Shown: one piece after another, positions 8,301 to 16,999 of the stretch
How the letters are laid out: every line of letters starts with the position of its first letter
Numbering within the stretch: the first letter of the stretch is position 1
Source of the DNA: Saccharicrinis sp963677245
Lineage (GTDB): Bacteria > Bacteroidota > Bacteroidia > Bacteroidales > Marinilabiliaceae
DNA: 64,000 nt
Direction: 5' to 3'
NCBI GenBank assembly: GCA_963677245.1
Contig: OY781921.1
Location: 682,001-746,000 of the forward strand
Program-made: the position numbers and the translations under genes
The notes under the pieces: generated by a model
Seen by the model: the letters and a program-made list of their open reading frames with translations, nothing else
Databases searched by the model: none
What the model was told of the DNA's origin: nothing

Positions 8301-10397
8301 ATGAAAACCTCAACAACTGCGAAAAAATCGGTGACTCAGCGAAAAAATTTATCCAACTCCCTAAAACTCAAAACCAACTTCACATTAATCGTTGTTCTTC
8401 TTTTAATTTTTACAAGTTTAACCATCATTGTCTACAACAGCATCCATTCACAAATAGAAAAAGACACTGAAAACAATATGGTTAGTCATTTAGATGATAT
8501 GCATACCATCTTATCAGATCATGTGCGATTAAAACAATCTTCTGTAAACATTGCCCTTAAATTAGCTCATAATATTTTCGAGGACTTCGGAGATATTAAA
8601 GTAAATAAGCAAATGATTGAAGTGAGCGGGATAAACCAGGTAACAAAAGAACAGAAAAATTACCTTATACCTGAATGGAAGATTAATAATGTTCCGATGT
8701 ATAAAAGTACACACATTGTTGATTTCATAAAATCTCAATCGGTTGAAACAGCTACTATCTTTCAAAAAATAGAAGATGGTTATTTACGTATTTCTACTAA
8801 CGTTTTAAAACTAGATAGCACGAGAGCTGTTGGCACTTTTATTCCAAACTCTTCTGAAGTTATACAAACCGTTGAACAAGGTAAAACATTTTACGGTAGA
8901 GCCTTTGTTGTGAATGACTGGTACTTAACAGCCTATGAACCCATCATCATTGGTGGAGTAACTCAGGGTATTTTATATGTAGGTGTAAAAGAAAGAGAAT
9001 ACGCATTTTTAAAAAGAATATTTGAAGAAAAAAGATATTACGAAAACGGGTATCCATTTTTAGTAGATTCAAAAGGTAACCTTATTATACATCCTACTAA
9101 AGAAGGAGAAAATTATGTTAATGCCTCTTTTTTTAAGCAACTTATTAATAGTAAAGATGGTGATTATAAAAGTGAATATACCTGGCCAGAAGGAAAAGGG
9201 GGTAAAGAAAAAGTTCAATTTTTCAAATACTTTGAACCTTACCAAGCTTATATTTCTACCTCCATTTATAAAGATGATATGTATGCCGACCTTAATAGAC
9301 TATTGGCTTTAACCACCATACTTTTATTAATAAGCGGTGTACTTATTTATTTTGTGCTTAGTCGCTTCTTAAATCCTATTATCCAGCAAATGGTTGTAAT
9401 GGCACACAATGCAGAAGAAGTGGCCTCTGGTAATCTAACCTTAAGTATTCATTCATCCAGAAAAGATGAATTAGGTATGCTGGCCAATGCTATTAACAGA
9501 ATGATTACCAAACTAAAAGAAGTTGTAAGCGAAATTGTTGCAGGTGCAGAACAACTAAATGCCTCCGGAATACAGTTTGATAGTACTTCTCAGGATATCT
9601 CACAAGGAGCTTCAGAGCAAGCCTCATCCATTGAAGAGGTTTCATCCACCATGGAAGAAATTTCGGCTAATATAGAGCAAAACAGTGCTAATGCCACTGA
9701 AACAGAGAAGATTTCAAAACAAGTAACGAAGGAAATTCAAAAAGTCAATAAAAAAGCTAAGAAGGCTCAGGAATTCAACGAATTAATTGCCGAGAAAATT
9801 GTAGCTATTAATGACATTGCATTTCAAACGAATATTCTTTCATTAAATGCAGCAATAGAAGCGTCAAAAGCCGGAGAACAAGGTCGCGGCTTTAACGTAG
9901 TGGCTGCTGAAGTAAGAAAACTAGCAGAGAATAGTAAAAACATGGCTATTGAAATAGTTAAGTTGGTGAACGACAGTGTTGAAATGACGCAAAGCGCCAG
10001 TCACAGTCTGGAGGAATTAGTACCTACAATCCAACAAACAAGTAAATTGGTTCAGAATATTACTACTGCAGGTCTCGAACTTGAAACGGGAGTAAATCAG
10101 GTAAGCACAGCATTACAGCAAATAAATGCATCAACAGTTCAAAATGCAGCAGGTAGTGAAGAGTTAGCTTCTGGAGCAAAGGAATTATCCAGTCAATCAA
10201 CGCACCTAATGAAATTGATTTCCTATTTTAAAACAGGTGATTCATATGTTACAGTTCAAAAAGAAGTTAGTGCAAGCGATATTTTACAAAGCGAAGAACC
10301 AGTTGATTTAATTGTTGATGAAAAACCGGAAATAATTAAGGATATGGATCCGCAATTTGAAAAGGAACTTGATTCTGAGAATTACGAAAAATTTTAA
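8301..10397 (+). CDS. methyl-accepting chemotaxis protein, Cache type (copy 1)
   Basis: Membrane chemoreceptor signalling to CheA/CheW. Order: cytoplasmic basic N-terminus; TM1 about 31-50; extracytoplasmic Cache_3/Cache_2-type sensor about 50-330 (includes ATIFQKIEDGYLRISTNV and the FGRAFVVNDWYLTAYEPI block); TM2 about 332-353; HAMP about 353-407; coiled-coil signalling domain about 440-645. The hairpin tip is FQTNILSLNAAIEASKAGE..GRGFNVVAAEVRKLAE (about 506-545). No CheR/CheB pentapeptide tether is visible at the C-terminus. No che genes lie nearby. Strongly paralogous along its whole length to the next gene, including the sensor, so a tandem duplication is likely. Confidence 0.95.
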   Translation: MKTSTTAKKSVTQRKNLSNSLKLKTNFTLIVVLLLIFTSLTIIVYNSIHSQIEKDTENNMVSHLDDMHTILSDHVRLKQSSVNIALKLAHNIFEDFGDIKVNKQMIEVSGINQVTKEQKNYLIPEWKINNVPMYKSTHIVDFIKSQSVETATIFQKIEDGYLRISTNVLKLDSTRAVGTFIPNSSEVIQTVEQGKTFYGRAFVVNDWYLTAYEPIIIGGVTQGILYVGVKEREYAFLKRIFEEKRYYENGYPFLVDSKGNLIIHPTKEGENYVNASFFKQLINSKDGDYKSEYTWPEGKGGKEKVQFFKYFEPYQAYISTSIYKDDMYADLNRLLALTTILLLISGVLIYFVLSRFLNPIIQQMVVMAHNAEEVASGNLTLSIHSSRKDELGMLANAINRMITKLKEVVSEIVAGAEQLNASGIQFDSTSQDISQGASEQASSIEEVSSTMEEISANIEQNSANATETEKISKQVTKEIQKVNKKAKKAQEFNELIAEKIVAINDIAFQTNILSLNAAIEASKAGEQGRGFNVVAAEVRKLAENSKNMAIEIVKLVNDSVEMTQSASHSLEELVPTIQQTSKLVQNITTAGLELETGVNQVSTALQQINASTVQNAAGSEELASGAKELSSQSTHLMKLISYFKTGDSYVTVQKEVSASDILQSEEPVDLIVDEKPEIIKDMDPQFEKELDSENYEKF

Positions 10398-10411
10398 CTT
10401 ATTAAAACTTA

Positions 10412-10443
10412 ACAAAAAGATCTTCATGTGAAGATCTTTTTGT
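10412..10443 (+). terminator. intrinsic terminator after chemoreceptor 1
   Basis: A perfect 15-bp arm (ACAAAAAGATCTTCA, 10412-10426) is repeated in reverse complement at 10429-10443 with a minimal loop and a run of five T in the distal arm. It lies 14 bp after the stop codon. Confidence 0.8.
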
Positions 10444-10711
10444 CATAAGTTTTTTATCGCATCATAAAAGACAACGATAACCTAAGCCTTATACTTCTAT
10501 ATATCTGATCTTTACAACCTCCAATATACTCAACTCAATATTTTCAAGTGTAACTTTAGATTATTTCAACATTTTGTTTTTCGATTTTTTCAATCAAATA
10601 TTCTAGTCTTTTAACCATTTAATAAAAAACCTATATCCTATTTTTTCGCTCCTTCATCACATCATGCAACTCCACTTTTCATAAATAAAGAAGTATTTGA
10701 GATACCTGATT
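10444..10711. other. AT-rich intergenic region, no gene seen
   Basis: Together with the flanking terminator and promoter this makes about 350 bp without a coding sequence between the two chemoreceptor genes. It is AT-rich, contains one TTTCAAC-like half-site (around 10565-10572), and shows no open frame or structured RNA that I can support. Confidence 0.5.
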
Positions 10712-10719
10712 TATTTTTG
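10712..10719 (+). promoter_or_regulatory. -7 box of chemoreceptor 2
   Basis: TATTTTTG matches TAnnTTTG. Transcription from it would begin a few bases after the in-frame ATG at 10723, arguing that translation starts at the downstream ATG at 10750. Confidence 0.55.
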
Positions 10720-10734
10720 TAAATGCAAAAACAA

Positions 10735-10743
10735 AGAGAGGAG
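10735..10743 (+). promoter_or_regulatory. Shine-Dalgarno sequence deciding the start of chemoreceptor 2
   Basis: AGAGAGGAG lies 6 nt before the ATG at 10750. It is inside the longer frame that begins at 10723, and so supports the shorter protein. Confidence 0.65.
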
Positions 10744-10749
10744 CACACG

Positions 10750-12819
10750 ATGAAAGAACGAACGAATTGCACAAACCCTAAAGGTAAAAACAAATGGAGC
10801 TCATCCATTAAATTCAAAACAAACCTGATATTAATATCAGTTCTTGCCGTTTCATTTTCTATCATGACATTTACTGTCTATAAATCTATCCATAATCGGA
10901 TAACTGAGGACATTAATGAAAATATGATTAGCCATTTGTCCGATTTAAAAACGATTTTAGATAATCATGTAAAATCAAGACAAAAAATGGTTAACATGGC
11001 TATAACTATTGCAAATAATGCATTAAGTAAACATGGCGAAATTATCGAAACAAACTCAAATATTGAAGTTGTTGGAATAAACCAAAAATCAAAAACTAAA
11101 TCTGTTTATAACATTCCCCAATGGGAAATCGAAGGCACTTCATTATACCAGAATACAACAATTGTTGATGAGATTAAGAGTTTATCTGTGGAATCCGCAA
11201 CTATTTTTCAGAAGGTTGAAGATGGATATCTAAGGATTTCTACTAATGTAAAAAAGGCAGATGGTAAAAGGGCAACCAATACATATATTCCAAATTCATC
11301 AGAAGTAATTAAAACAATAGAAAAAGGTAATACCTATTTTGGAAGAGCTTTTGTTGTTGATTCCTGGTATTTAACTGCCTATAAACCTCTATATATAAAT
11401 AATGAAATAAAAGGGATACTTTATGTAGGTGTAAAAGAGATAGATTACGCTGAAATAAAACAGGTATTTGCCAGTAAAAAGTACTTTAAAAATGGTTATC
11501 CTTTTTTAATTGATAAAAATGGGAATTTCATTATTCATCCATCTAAAGAAGGAGAAAACTTTGCTCAAGCGCACTTCTTTAAACAACTTATTAATAGTAA
11601 GGAAGGTGATTATAAAAATTCGTATCTATGGCCGGAAACAGGTGACAGTAAAGAGAAAATTCAATTCTTTACTTATTTCTCGCCATACGAAGCCTATATT
11701 TCTACATCAATTTATAAAGAAGATGCCTTTGGTGGTCTTCGTAAATTAATCAATATTGTATTGGGAATTATCCTTGTAAGCGCTTTTCTTATATATCTTA
11801 TCCTGAATGGTTATTTAAGTCCAATCATTAATCAATTGAAAAAGTTAGCCAATGCAACCAACATTATATCCTCAGGTGATTTAACCATTGAAGTTACATC
11901 AAACAGAAAAGATGAATTAGGCCAACTTTCTGATGGTTTAAGAAGTATGACTCATAAACTCAAAGAAATAATTGAGCAAATAACGATGAGTTCTCATCAA
12001 ATCAATACTTCTGGCGTTGAACTAGATAGTACTTCACAGAACTTATCTCTATCAGCATCAGAACAAGCCTCTTCTATTGAGGAAGTATCTTCGGTTATTG
12101 AAGAAATTTCTACCGGAATTACAAATAACTCAGAAAATGCTATAGCAACAAATAAAATAAGCAATCAGGTTGCTTCTGAAATAAAAGATGTGAATCAAAA
12201 AGCTCAACTTGCTGTTGATTTAAACAACGAAATCGCTGAAAAAATAAAAATAATTGATAGCATCGCTGCGCAAACCAACATTTTATCATTAAATGCTGCA
12301 ATAGAAGCATCAAAAGCAGGTATGCATGGACGAGGATTTAATGTAGTTGCAGAGGAAGTGAGAAAATTAGCTGAAATCAGCAAAAGTAGTGCTCAGGAAA
12401 TTATTCAGCTTGTTACGAAAAGTGTTGCCATGACAACTGCAGCTAAGGATAGTCTGCAAGAATTAATTCCATCTGTATTAAAGTCAAGTCAATTAGTTAA
12501 GGAAATTACTTCTGCAGGAAAAGAACTTGAATCTGGGATCAATGAAATAAATCATTCAATTCAGGTAATTAATAATACAACTGCTGAAAATGCAGCAGGT
12601 AGCGAAGAACTTGCGGCAAGTGCAAAAGAACTATCTAATCAATCAAAAGGTTTACTTAAATTGGTTTCGTATTTTAAAATAAACAAAAGCACAACATCAC
12701 GCAAGGAAGTATCTACCAGTGATATTTTAAAATCAAAAGAACCTACAAATCTTTACATTGAAGAAAAAATAGATATGAATGTAAAATCAGAATTGATTAA
12801 GGAAATCGAAAGATTATAA
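10750..12819 (+). CDS. methyl-accepting chemotaxis protein, Cache type (copy 2)
   Basis: 689-residue chemoreceptor with the same architecture as its upstream neighbour: TM1, Cache-type periplasmic sensor (ATIFQKVEDGYLRISTNV, FGRAFVVDSWYLTAYKPL), TM2, HAMP, and a signalling coiled coil with tip AQTNILSLNAAIEASKAGM..GRGFNVVAEEVRKLAE. The start at 10750 is preferred over the in-frame ATG at 10723 because of the AGAGAGGAG site and the -7 box at 10712-10719. Sensor residues around the conserved blocks differ from copy 1, so ligand range may have diverged. An IS element sits 7 bp after its stop codon and separates the gene from the terminator at 13888-13920. Confidence 0.94.
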   Translation: MKERTNCTNPKGKNKWSSSIKFKTNLILISVLAVSFSIMTFTVYKSIHNRITEDINENMISHLSDLKTILDNHVKSRQKMVNMAITIANNALSKHGEIIETNSNIEVVGINQKSKTKSVYNIPQWEIEGTSLYQNTTIVDEIKSLSVESATIFQKVEDGYLRISTNVKKADGKRATNTYIPNSSEVIKTIEKGNTYFGRAFVVDSWYLTAYKPLYINNEIKGILYVGVKEIDYAEIKQVFASKKYFKNGYPFLIDKNGNFIIHPSKEGENFAQAHFFKQLINSKEGDYKNSYLWPETGDSKEKIQFFTYFSPYEAYISTSIYKEDAFGGLRKLINIVLGIILVSAFLIYLILNGYLSPIINQLKKLANATNIISSGDLTIEVTSNRKDELGQLSDGLRSMTHKLKEIIEQITMSSHQINTSGVELDSTSQNLSLSASEQASSIEEVSSVIEEISTGITNNSENAIATNKISNQVASEIKDVNQKAQLAVDLNNEIAEKIKIIDSIAAQTNILSLNAAIEASKAGMHGRGFNVVAEEVRKLAEISKSSAQEIIQLVTKSVAMTTAAKDSLQELIPSVLKSSQLVKEITSAGKELESGINEINHSIQVINNTTAENAAGSEELAASAKELSNQSKGLLKLVSYFKINKSTTSRKEVSTSDILKSKEPTNLYIEEKIDMNVKSELIKEIERL

Positions 12820-12826
12820 CTTAATA

Positions 12827-13867
12827 ACCTGAGTTCGATTCTTAACTATTTTACAATCAATGAAATAAGGATACAATAATCTTTGAAATAATTGCAAATA
12901 AAAATGGATTTTACTAATTTAAAAGTCTGACAAACAAATAATTAGAAGTAAAATCCATGTATTTAAGTAAAGATAAAATTACGGAAATTTTCGTTTTAGT
13001 TGATGAATTTTGCATTGAATTTGAAAAAACAGTTACTAGGCATAGCTTGGGGAATAAACCCAAGAAAAAGCCTAGAATGAGCCATAGCGAAGTGATTACC
13101 ATAATGATTTTGTTTCATTTTGGAGCGTTTAAAAATTTAAAACATTTCTATTTGTTCTATGTAAAAGAACATTTACGGCAAGATTTTCCTAGAACCGTTT
13201 CTTACAATCGGTTTGTTGAAATACTCCAACAAACAGCCTTACCCATGACCTTGTTTCTAAAAACATGTTGCCTGGGTGAATGCACTGGAATTTCTTATGT
13301 GGACTCAACTCCTATCCGAGTTTGCAAAAACAAACGCATACCAAGACACAAGGTTTTTGAAGGCTTGGCACAAAGAGGAAAATCAACAATGGGCTACTTC
13401 TTTGGTTTTAAATTGCACTTTATCATAAATGATAAGGGAGAGATCCTAAATTTTGTAATTACTCCCGGAAATACAGACGACAGAGAGCCCCTGAAAAATC
13501 AAAAGTTTGTTGAAAAAATAAAAGGTAAACTATATGCCGATAAGGGGTATGTATCTAAAAAACTCACTGAAGTACTATTTATTGACGGACTCCACCTAAT
13601 AACTTACATTAGAAATAATATGCGTAATGTAATAATGGAAATGAAAGACAAGCTCTTGTTAAGAAAAAGGTCTGTGATAGAAACTATAAACGATGAACTT
13701 AAAAACATATGTTCTATTGAACATTCCAGACACAGGTCTTTTGAAAACTTTATTACTAATATGATTTCTGGTTTAATTGCTTATTCTTTTTTCCCAAAGA
13801 AACCTGCTATCAAATATGATGTAATAAAAACTGATCAATTAGCTCTTTTTTAAAATCGAACTCAGGT
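12827..13867 (+). mobile_element. IS982-family insertion sequence, intact, 1041 bp
   Basis: The ends are ACCTGAGTTCGATT (12827-12840) and its exact inverted copy AATCGAACTCAGGT (13854-13867). The 5-bp TAATA is directly repeated at 12822-12826 and 13868-13872, consistent with a target-site duplication. ACC..GGT termini fit the IS982 family. It encloses one full-length transposase gene, so it looks recent and possibly active. Confidence 0.88.
12957..13853 (+). CDS. IS982-family transposase
   Basis: 298-residue DDE transposase occupying nearly all of the element. Family marks: an N-terminal HTH-like region with KPRMSHSEVITIMILFHFG, the first catalytic Asp in SYVDSTPIRVCKN (about residue 118), the second in KGKLYADKGYVSK (about 196) and the Glu in RSVIETINDELKN (about 240), followed by HSRHRSFENFITNMISGLIAYSF. 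The length is normal (about 290-300) and the frame is undamaged. Transcription is in the same direction as the upstream chemoreceptor. Confidence 0.93.
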   Translation: MYLSKDKITEIFVLVDEFCIEFEKTVTRHSLGNKPKKKPRMSHSEVITIMILFHFGAFKNLKHFYLFYVKEHLRQDFPRTVSYNRFVEILQQTALPMTLFLKTCCLGECTGISYVDSTPIRVCKNKRIPRHKVFEGLAQRGKSTMGYFFGFKLHFIINDKGEILNFVITPGNTDDREPLKNQKFVEKIKGKLYADKGYVSKKLTEVLFIDGLHLITYIRNNMRNVIMEMKDKLLLRKRSVIETINDELKNICSIEHSRHRSFENFITNMISGLIAYSFFPKKPAIKYDVIKTDQLALF

Positions 13868-13887
13868 TAATAGATTAAAATAACAAT

Positions 13888-13920
13888 AAAGGCTGCTCAT
13901 AAATCCAATGAGCAGCCTTT
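13888..13920. terminator. bidirectional terminator displaced from chemoreceptor 2 by the IS
   Basis: A 13-bp perfect stem AAAGGCTGCTCAT (13888-13900) / ATGAGCAGCCTTT (13908-13920) with a 7-nt loop and T-rich sequence on both sides. It serves the convergent minus-strand barrel gene. Before insertion of the IS it would have been about 25 bp past the chemoreceptor stop codon. Confidence 0.8.
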
Positions 13921-13945
13921 TCTTTATGTCGTAAATATCATGTTC

Positions 13946-14398
13946 TTAGAATTTCATGGTCACACCTAGTTTAGTACTATAATTGGTTCCTCCCCCAAAT
14001 TCCAGATTAATCCCCCATTTATTATCCCAGAAATAACGTCCTCCAATTTGCAATCCTAATTCCAAATCATCTCCATTACCAAATACAAACCCCGCATTTG
14101 CTCCTGCATAAACGTCCCAGTCACTTGTAATTTCAAGCAAACGGTTAAAGTGATAATCACCTCTAAAACCTAATGCTAAAACCGCATCATCATCAAATAC
14201 GATCATAGCTTGAGGACCAATAGTCACTTCATCATGAACCGCAAAATCAACTCCACCATAAACTGGTACACCATGACTATTAAAACCTAATCCCATGTTT
14301 AATTGCTTCTCACCTTTAGATAATGGAGCTCTAAAACTCTGTGCATTAATAACTCCTGTTACTAAAACTAAAATTACTACAATACTTTTCTTTAGCAT
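13946..14398 (-). CDS. small outer-membrane beta-barrel protein
   Basis: 150 residues with a signal peptide (MLKKSIVVILVLVTGVINAQ) and alternating hydrophobic/polar strands rich in Gly and aromatic residues (LNMGLGFNSHGVPVYGGVDF, LALGFRGDYHF, WDVYAGANAGFVFG). It ends in Phe (GVTMKF), as outer-membrane barrels usually do. The size fits an 8-strand barrel such as the OmpW/OmpX-like small porins of Bacteroidota. No ligand can be inferred. Confidence 0.7.
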   Translation of the reverse strand: MLKKSIVVILVLVTGVINAQSFRAPLSKGEKQLNMGLGFNSHGVPVYGGVDFAVHDEVTIGPQAMIVFDDDAVLALGFRGDYHFNRLLEITSDWDVYAGANAGFVFGNGDDLELGLQIGGRYFWDNKWGINLEFGGGTNYSTKLGVTMKF

Positions 14399-14575
14399 AA
14401 TGATAACTTTATTGTTGTTTTTATTGTGTTAATTGATCGATTTACTTTAGCTAATTCCATATAGTTAATCCACCTTTTTGTTGCGTTAGTCTTCATTAAT
14501 TCAACCCTGACAAAAGTATAACAAAAAATTAATTACAAAACAGAGATTTCTGTGGAATACAGTATTCAATTTTCT

Positions 14576-14583
14576 TATTTTTG
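14576..14583 (+). promoter_or_regulatory. -7 box upstream of 14613 gene
   Basis: TATTTTTG, matching TAnnTTTG, 29 bp before the ATG. Confidence 0.5.
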
Positions 14584-14612
14584 AATGCTTTCATCCTTGA
14601 ATACATTGTACT

Positions 14613-15419
14613 ATGCTTAAAACAAACTATTTCTCAGTAATTATTACTCTATTATTTTTATTAATAAACGCAACAACTATTGCCCAAACAAAAAAAGAAG
14701 TTCAGTTTTCTCTGGATACCTTATTAAAATCTAAACAAAAACTTCAGGAAGATTTCAATGACGTTCGATTAGCATGGACAAAACAAAATGCTTTTTTCGA
14801 ACATGTGAAAGCTAATTTATTTGACCCCAGTGATATAAATACGCCTATTGAGGAAGCAATTATTGAATTTGATAAAATTAATAATGCGCTGGATGTAAAA
14901 ATTGAAGAAATTACAGATGATAACAAGTTATTGACAGATTCTTTAAACTATTATAAAAATCAGTACCAACAATCGATTCTTCAGTCTAAAATTTATAAAA
15001 ACATTTTAAATTCTGCTTTGAGTAAAGCATCATTTCCTCAAGCAGAATCCGGATTAAAAGGCAACTGGGATTTATTCCTGAATCCGGTTCAGATTAATGG
15101 TGATCCATTCAATTCAGGACTAATTAGTTTTAATCCTTTTTCTGGCAACGATAGCATTATTGGTAGCAGCCTTTCTAAAATAGAATTTGGAGAAGATGAG
15201 ATTGCCTCATTATATTTTAAAAATGGTGAAGAACAGAAAAGTTTTTACTCGGTAAATAACTTTAGTCTGGATAAACCATATTCTATTGTTTTCACCAAAA
15301 GTGATGAATTCAAGCTTACGCTTCATGTCACTCCACTTCCTTCTGGTTTAATGGTATCATACGAAAATGCGAATAAAACAGATAAAGTAATTTATTTCTA
15401 TGGCCTGATGAAAAAATAA
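14613..15419 (+). CDS. exported coiled-coil protein of unknown function
   Basis: 268 residues. A hydrophobic signal peptide ends at about residue 25 (TTIAQT). Residues about 30-140 are helical with heptad-like Leu/Ile/Lys/Glu patterning (coiled coil), and the C-terminal 120 residues are predicted beta-rich (LKGNWDLFLNPVQINGDPFNSG opens this part). I do not recognise the family. The layout, a short coiled coil before a small beta domain, suggests a periplasmic or surface structural protein. It is transcribed alone from the -7 box at 14576. Confidence 0.6.
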   Translation: MLKTNYFSVIITLLFLLINATTIAQTKKEVQFSLDTLLKSKQKLQEDFNDVRLAWTKQNAFFEHVKANLFDPSDINTPIEEAIIEFDKINNALDVKIEEITDDNKLLTDSLNYYKNQYQQSILQSKIYKNILNSALSKASFPQAESGLKGNWDLFLNPVQINGDPFNSGLISFNPFSGNDSIIGSSLSKIEFGEDEIASLYFKNGEEQKSFYSVNNFSLDKPYSIVFTKSDEFKLTLHVTPLPSGLMVSYENANKTDKVIYFYGLMKK

Positions 15420-15470
15420 CTCATTCCTTGAGTTTGTATGACTCAGTTACGTTTATCAGCCTATTTTGAT

Positions 15471-15478
15471 TATTTTTG
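15471..15478 (+). promoter_or_regulatory. -7 box deciding the start of the DUF493 gene
   Basis: TATTTTTG followed by CG. It overlaps the beginning of a longer TTG-initiated frame (15466), so the ATG at 15493 must be the start. Confidence 0.55.
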
Positions 15479-15492
15479 CGAAAAACAGATTT

Positions 15493-15765
15493 ATGGCAAC
15501 GCAAGATTATTCAAAGCTATTACAAAAATTAGAAGCAAATAAAAAATGGCCTTTGCTTTACATGTTTAAGTTTATTACCCCAAACGAAGAAGGAAAAGTG
15601 AAACAGGTGGTGCAATTACTTCCCAAGAATAGTGACATATCATATAAACATACCAAAAACTTAAAATTCGTATCTATAACATGTAAAGCAAAAATGCATT
15701 CAGCACAAAGCATTGTTGATATTACAAGTGAAGTTCAAAAAATAGATGGAATCATAGCCTTGTAA
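15493..15765 (+). CDS. DUF493 family protein
   Basis: 90 residues from the ATG at 15493. The sequence is a small alpha/beta ferredoxin-like fold typical of DUF493/YbeD: KWPLLYMFKFITPNEEGKVKQVVQLL, then KFVSITCKAKMHSAQSIVDITSEVQKIDGIIAL. YbeD-like proteins are thought to be small regulatory or ligand-binding (ACT-like) proteins; the partner is unknown. The TTG-initiated extension of nine residues is rejected because a -7 box overlaps it. Confidence 0.8.
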   Translation: MATQDYSKLLQKLEANKKWPLLYMFKFITPNEEGKVKQVVQLLPKNSDISYKHTKNLKFVSITCKAKMHSAQSIVDITSEVQKIDGIIAL

Positions 15766-15889
15766 ATTCACAATTTGACATTTTTTCACAAATATTAATT
15801 TCAATTTATAAGCACAAACCACTTTCGCAACAAAAAATCATTATCTTTACATTGAATTTGATTTCAATTAGAAACTAAAACATTTGATT

Positions 15890-16318
15890 ATGGCAGGTAG
15901 TTTGAAACATTGGCAAGACGAAGAAAAAGATTGGAAATTTTATTTTGATGAAGGCAAGTCGTATTTAAACACTTGCAATAAATTGATAAAAAAAAGAGGT
16001 CCTTTCGATAATGAATTTGTTTATAATCTTTCTGTTCTTGCCGGAGAACGTTTAGCGCTAGGCATGATGCTGAGCCATGATTATATACCTGCATCCACTT
16101 CACTTTCAGGAATGTTACAGGAAGGTAAAGAGTTTTATAAATTAAGCGATGATGTATTAAAAGGAGCTCGTTTTTTAAATAAGTTTCAAACTTTTTGCTC
16201 TCTTGAAGTTATCCCATTTACTCCACCAAATGATGAAGAATTAGAACAAATAGTGAGCTATATTAATATAGTTGATGATTTCTGTTCTAATAATTTATGC
16301 AAAGAGGTATTAGCCTAA
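15890..16318 (+). CDS. uncharacterised all-helical small protein
   Basis: 142 residues from the ATG at 15890 (a TTG six bases upstream is a weaker choice). The composition is mainly helical: LKHWQDEEKDWKFYFDEGKSYLNTCNKLI, then LAGERLALGMMLSHDYIPASTSLSGMLQEGKEF, ending in an acidic region. The spacing of the helices and the ERL/HDY-like residues recall HEPN-type helical bundles, but I cannot confirm this. It lies 38 bp upstream of the TRIC channel gene, which has its own -7 boxes. Confidence 0.6.
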   Translation: MAGSLKHWQDEEKDWKFYFDEGKSYLNTCNKLIKKRGPFDNEFVYNLSVLAGERLALGMMLSHDYIPASTSLSGMLQEGKEFYKLSDDVLKGARFLNKFQTFCSLEVIPFTPPNDEELEQIVSYINIVDDFCSNNLCKEVLA

Positions 16319-16329
16319 ATTAGAATTTA

Positions 16330-16349
16330 TACTTTTGCATTTATTTTTG
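16330..16349 (+). promoter_or_regulatory. two tandem -7 boxes before the TRIC channel gene
   Basis: TACTTTTG at 16330-16337 and TATTTTTG at 16342-16349, exactly 12 bp apart. The second ends only 7 bp before the ATG at 16357, so transcripts from it would be leaderless or nearly so. Confidence 0.5.
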
Positions 16350-16356
16350 TAAAAGT

Positions 16357-16971
16357 ATGGATTTACTTGGCTTTGCTGACTATGCAGGAACATGTGCCTT
16401 TGCTATTAGCGGCACTCTTTCTGCAACAGATAAAAAACTGGACTTATTTGGAGCGAGCTTTATTGGTTTTGTAACTGCAGTTGGCGGTGGCACCATTAGA
16501 GATTTACTGCTAGGAAATACACCTGTTACATGGATATTAGGAATAGATTATTTTGCCTTAATTTCTATTTCTATTGTCTTTACATTTATATTCTTTAAGT
16601 ATATCATACGCTTAAAGCATACTCTGTTTTTATTTGATACAATTGGGATTGGCGTATTCACAATTATTGGAGTTGAAAAAGCTTTACTATTTGACATTAC
16701 TCCTCCAATAGCATTAATCATGGGACTTTCTTCTGCAGTAATAGGTGGAGTGATCAGAGATACCTTATGTAACGATGTACCTTTAATTTTTCACAAAGAA
16801 ATATACGCTACAGCCTGTATTCTTGGAGGAAGTGTTTACTTGATTTTACATCATTTTTCAGTAGACATTCATTTTTCACAGATTATTACAATACTTTCTA
16901 TTATAACCGTCAGACTTTTAGCTATTAAATTCAACCTCAGTCTTCCTAAGATTACAAATGCCCAAAAATAA
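16357..16971 (+). CDS. trimeric intracellular cation (TRIC) channel-type membrane protein
   Basis: 204-residue integral membrane protein of the UPF0126/YicG family, which is homologous to animal TRIC channels. It has two repeats of the conserved module: GLFGASFIGFVTAVGGGTIRDLL (glycine-rich kink) in the first half, and GLSSAVIGGVIRDTLCNDVPLIF in the second. About seven hydrophobic segments. Prokaryotic members conduct monovalent cations; physiological role here is unknown. The C-terminus falls in a terminator shared with the convergent clpB. Confidence 0.88.
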   Translation: MDLLGFADYAGTCAFAISGTLSATDKKLDLFGASFIGFVTAVGGGTIRDLLLGNTPVTWILGIDYFALISISIVFTFIFFKYIIRLKHTLFLFDTIGIGVFTIIGVEKALLFDITPPIALIMGLSSAVIGGVIRDTLCNDVPLIFHKEIYATACILGGSVYLILHHFSVDIHFSQIITILSIITVRLLAIKFNLSLPKITNAQK

Positions 16972-16993
16972 GGGCTGCTCTTTTGAACAGCCC
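16972..16993. terminator. terminator-like hairpin between TRIC gene and clpB
   Basis: GGGCTGCTC (16972-16980) pairs with GAACAGCCC (16985-16993) with one mismatch. It is located between convergent stop codons. T-runs are weak, so efficiency is uncertain. Confidence 0.55.
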
Positions 16994-16999
16994 ATCATC

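Noticed and set aside
10723..10749. In-frame ATG upstream as start of chemoreceptor 2
   Set aside because: A -7 box lies directly in front of it, leaving no leader, whereas a strong ribosome binding site precedes the ATG at 10750.
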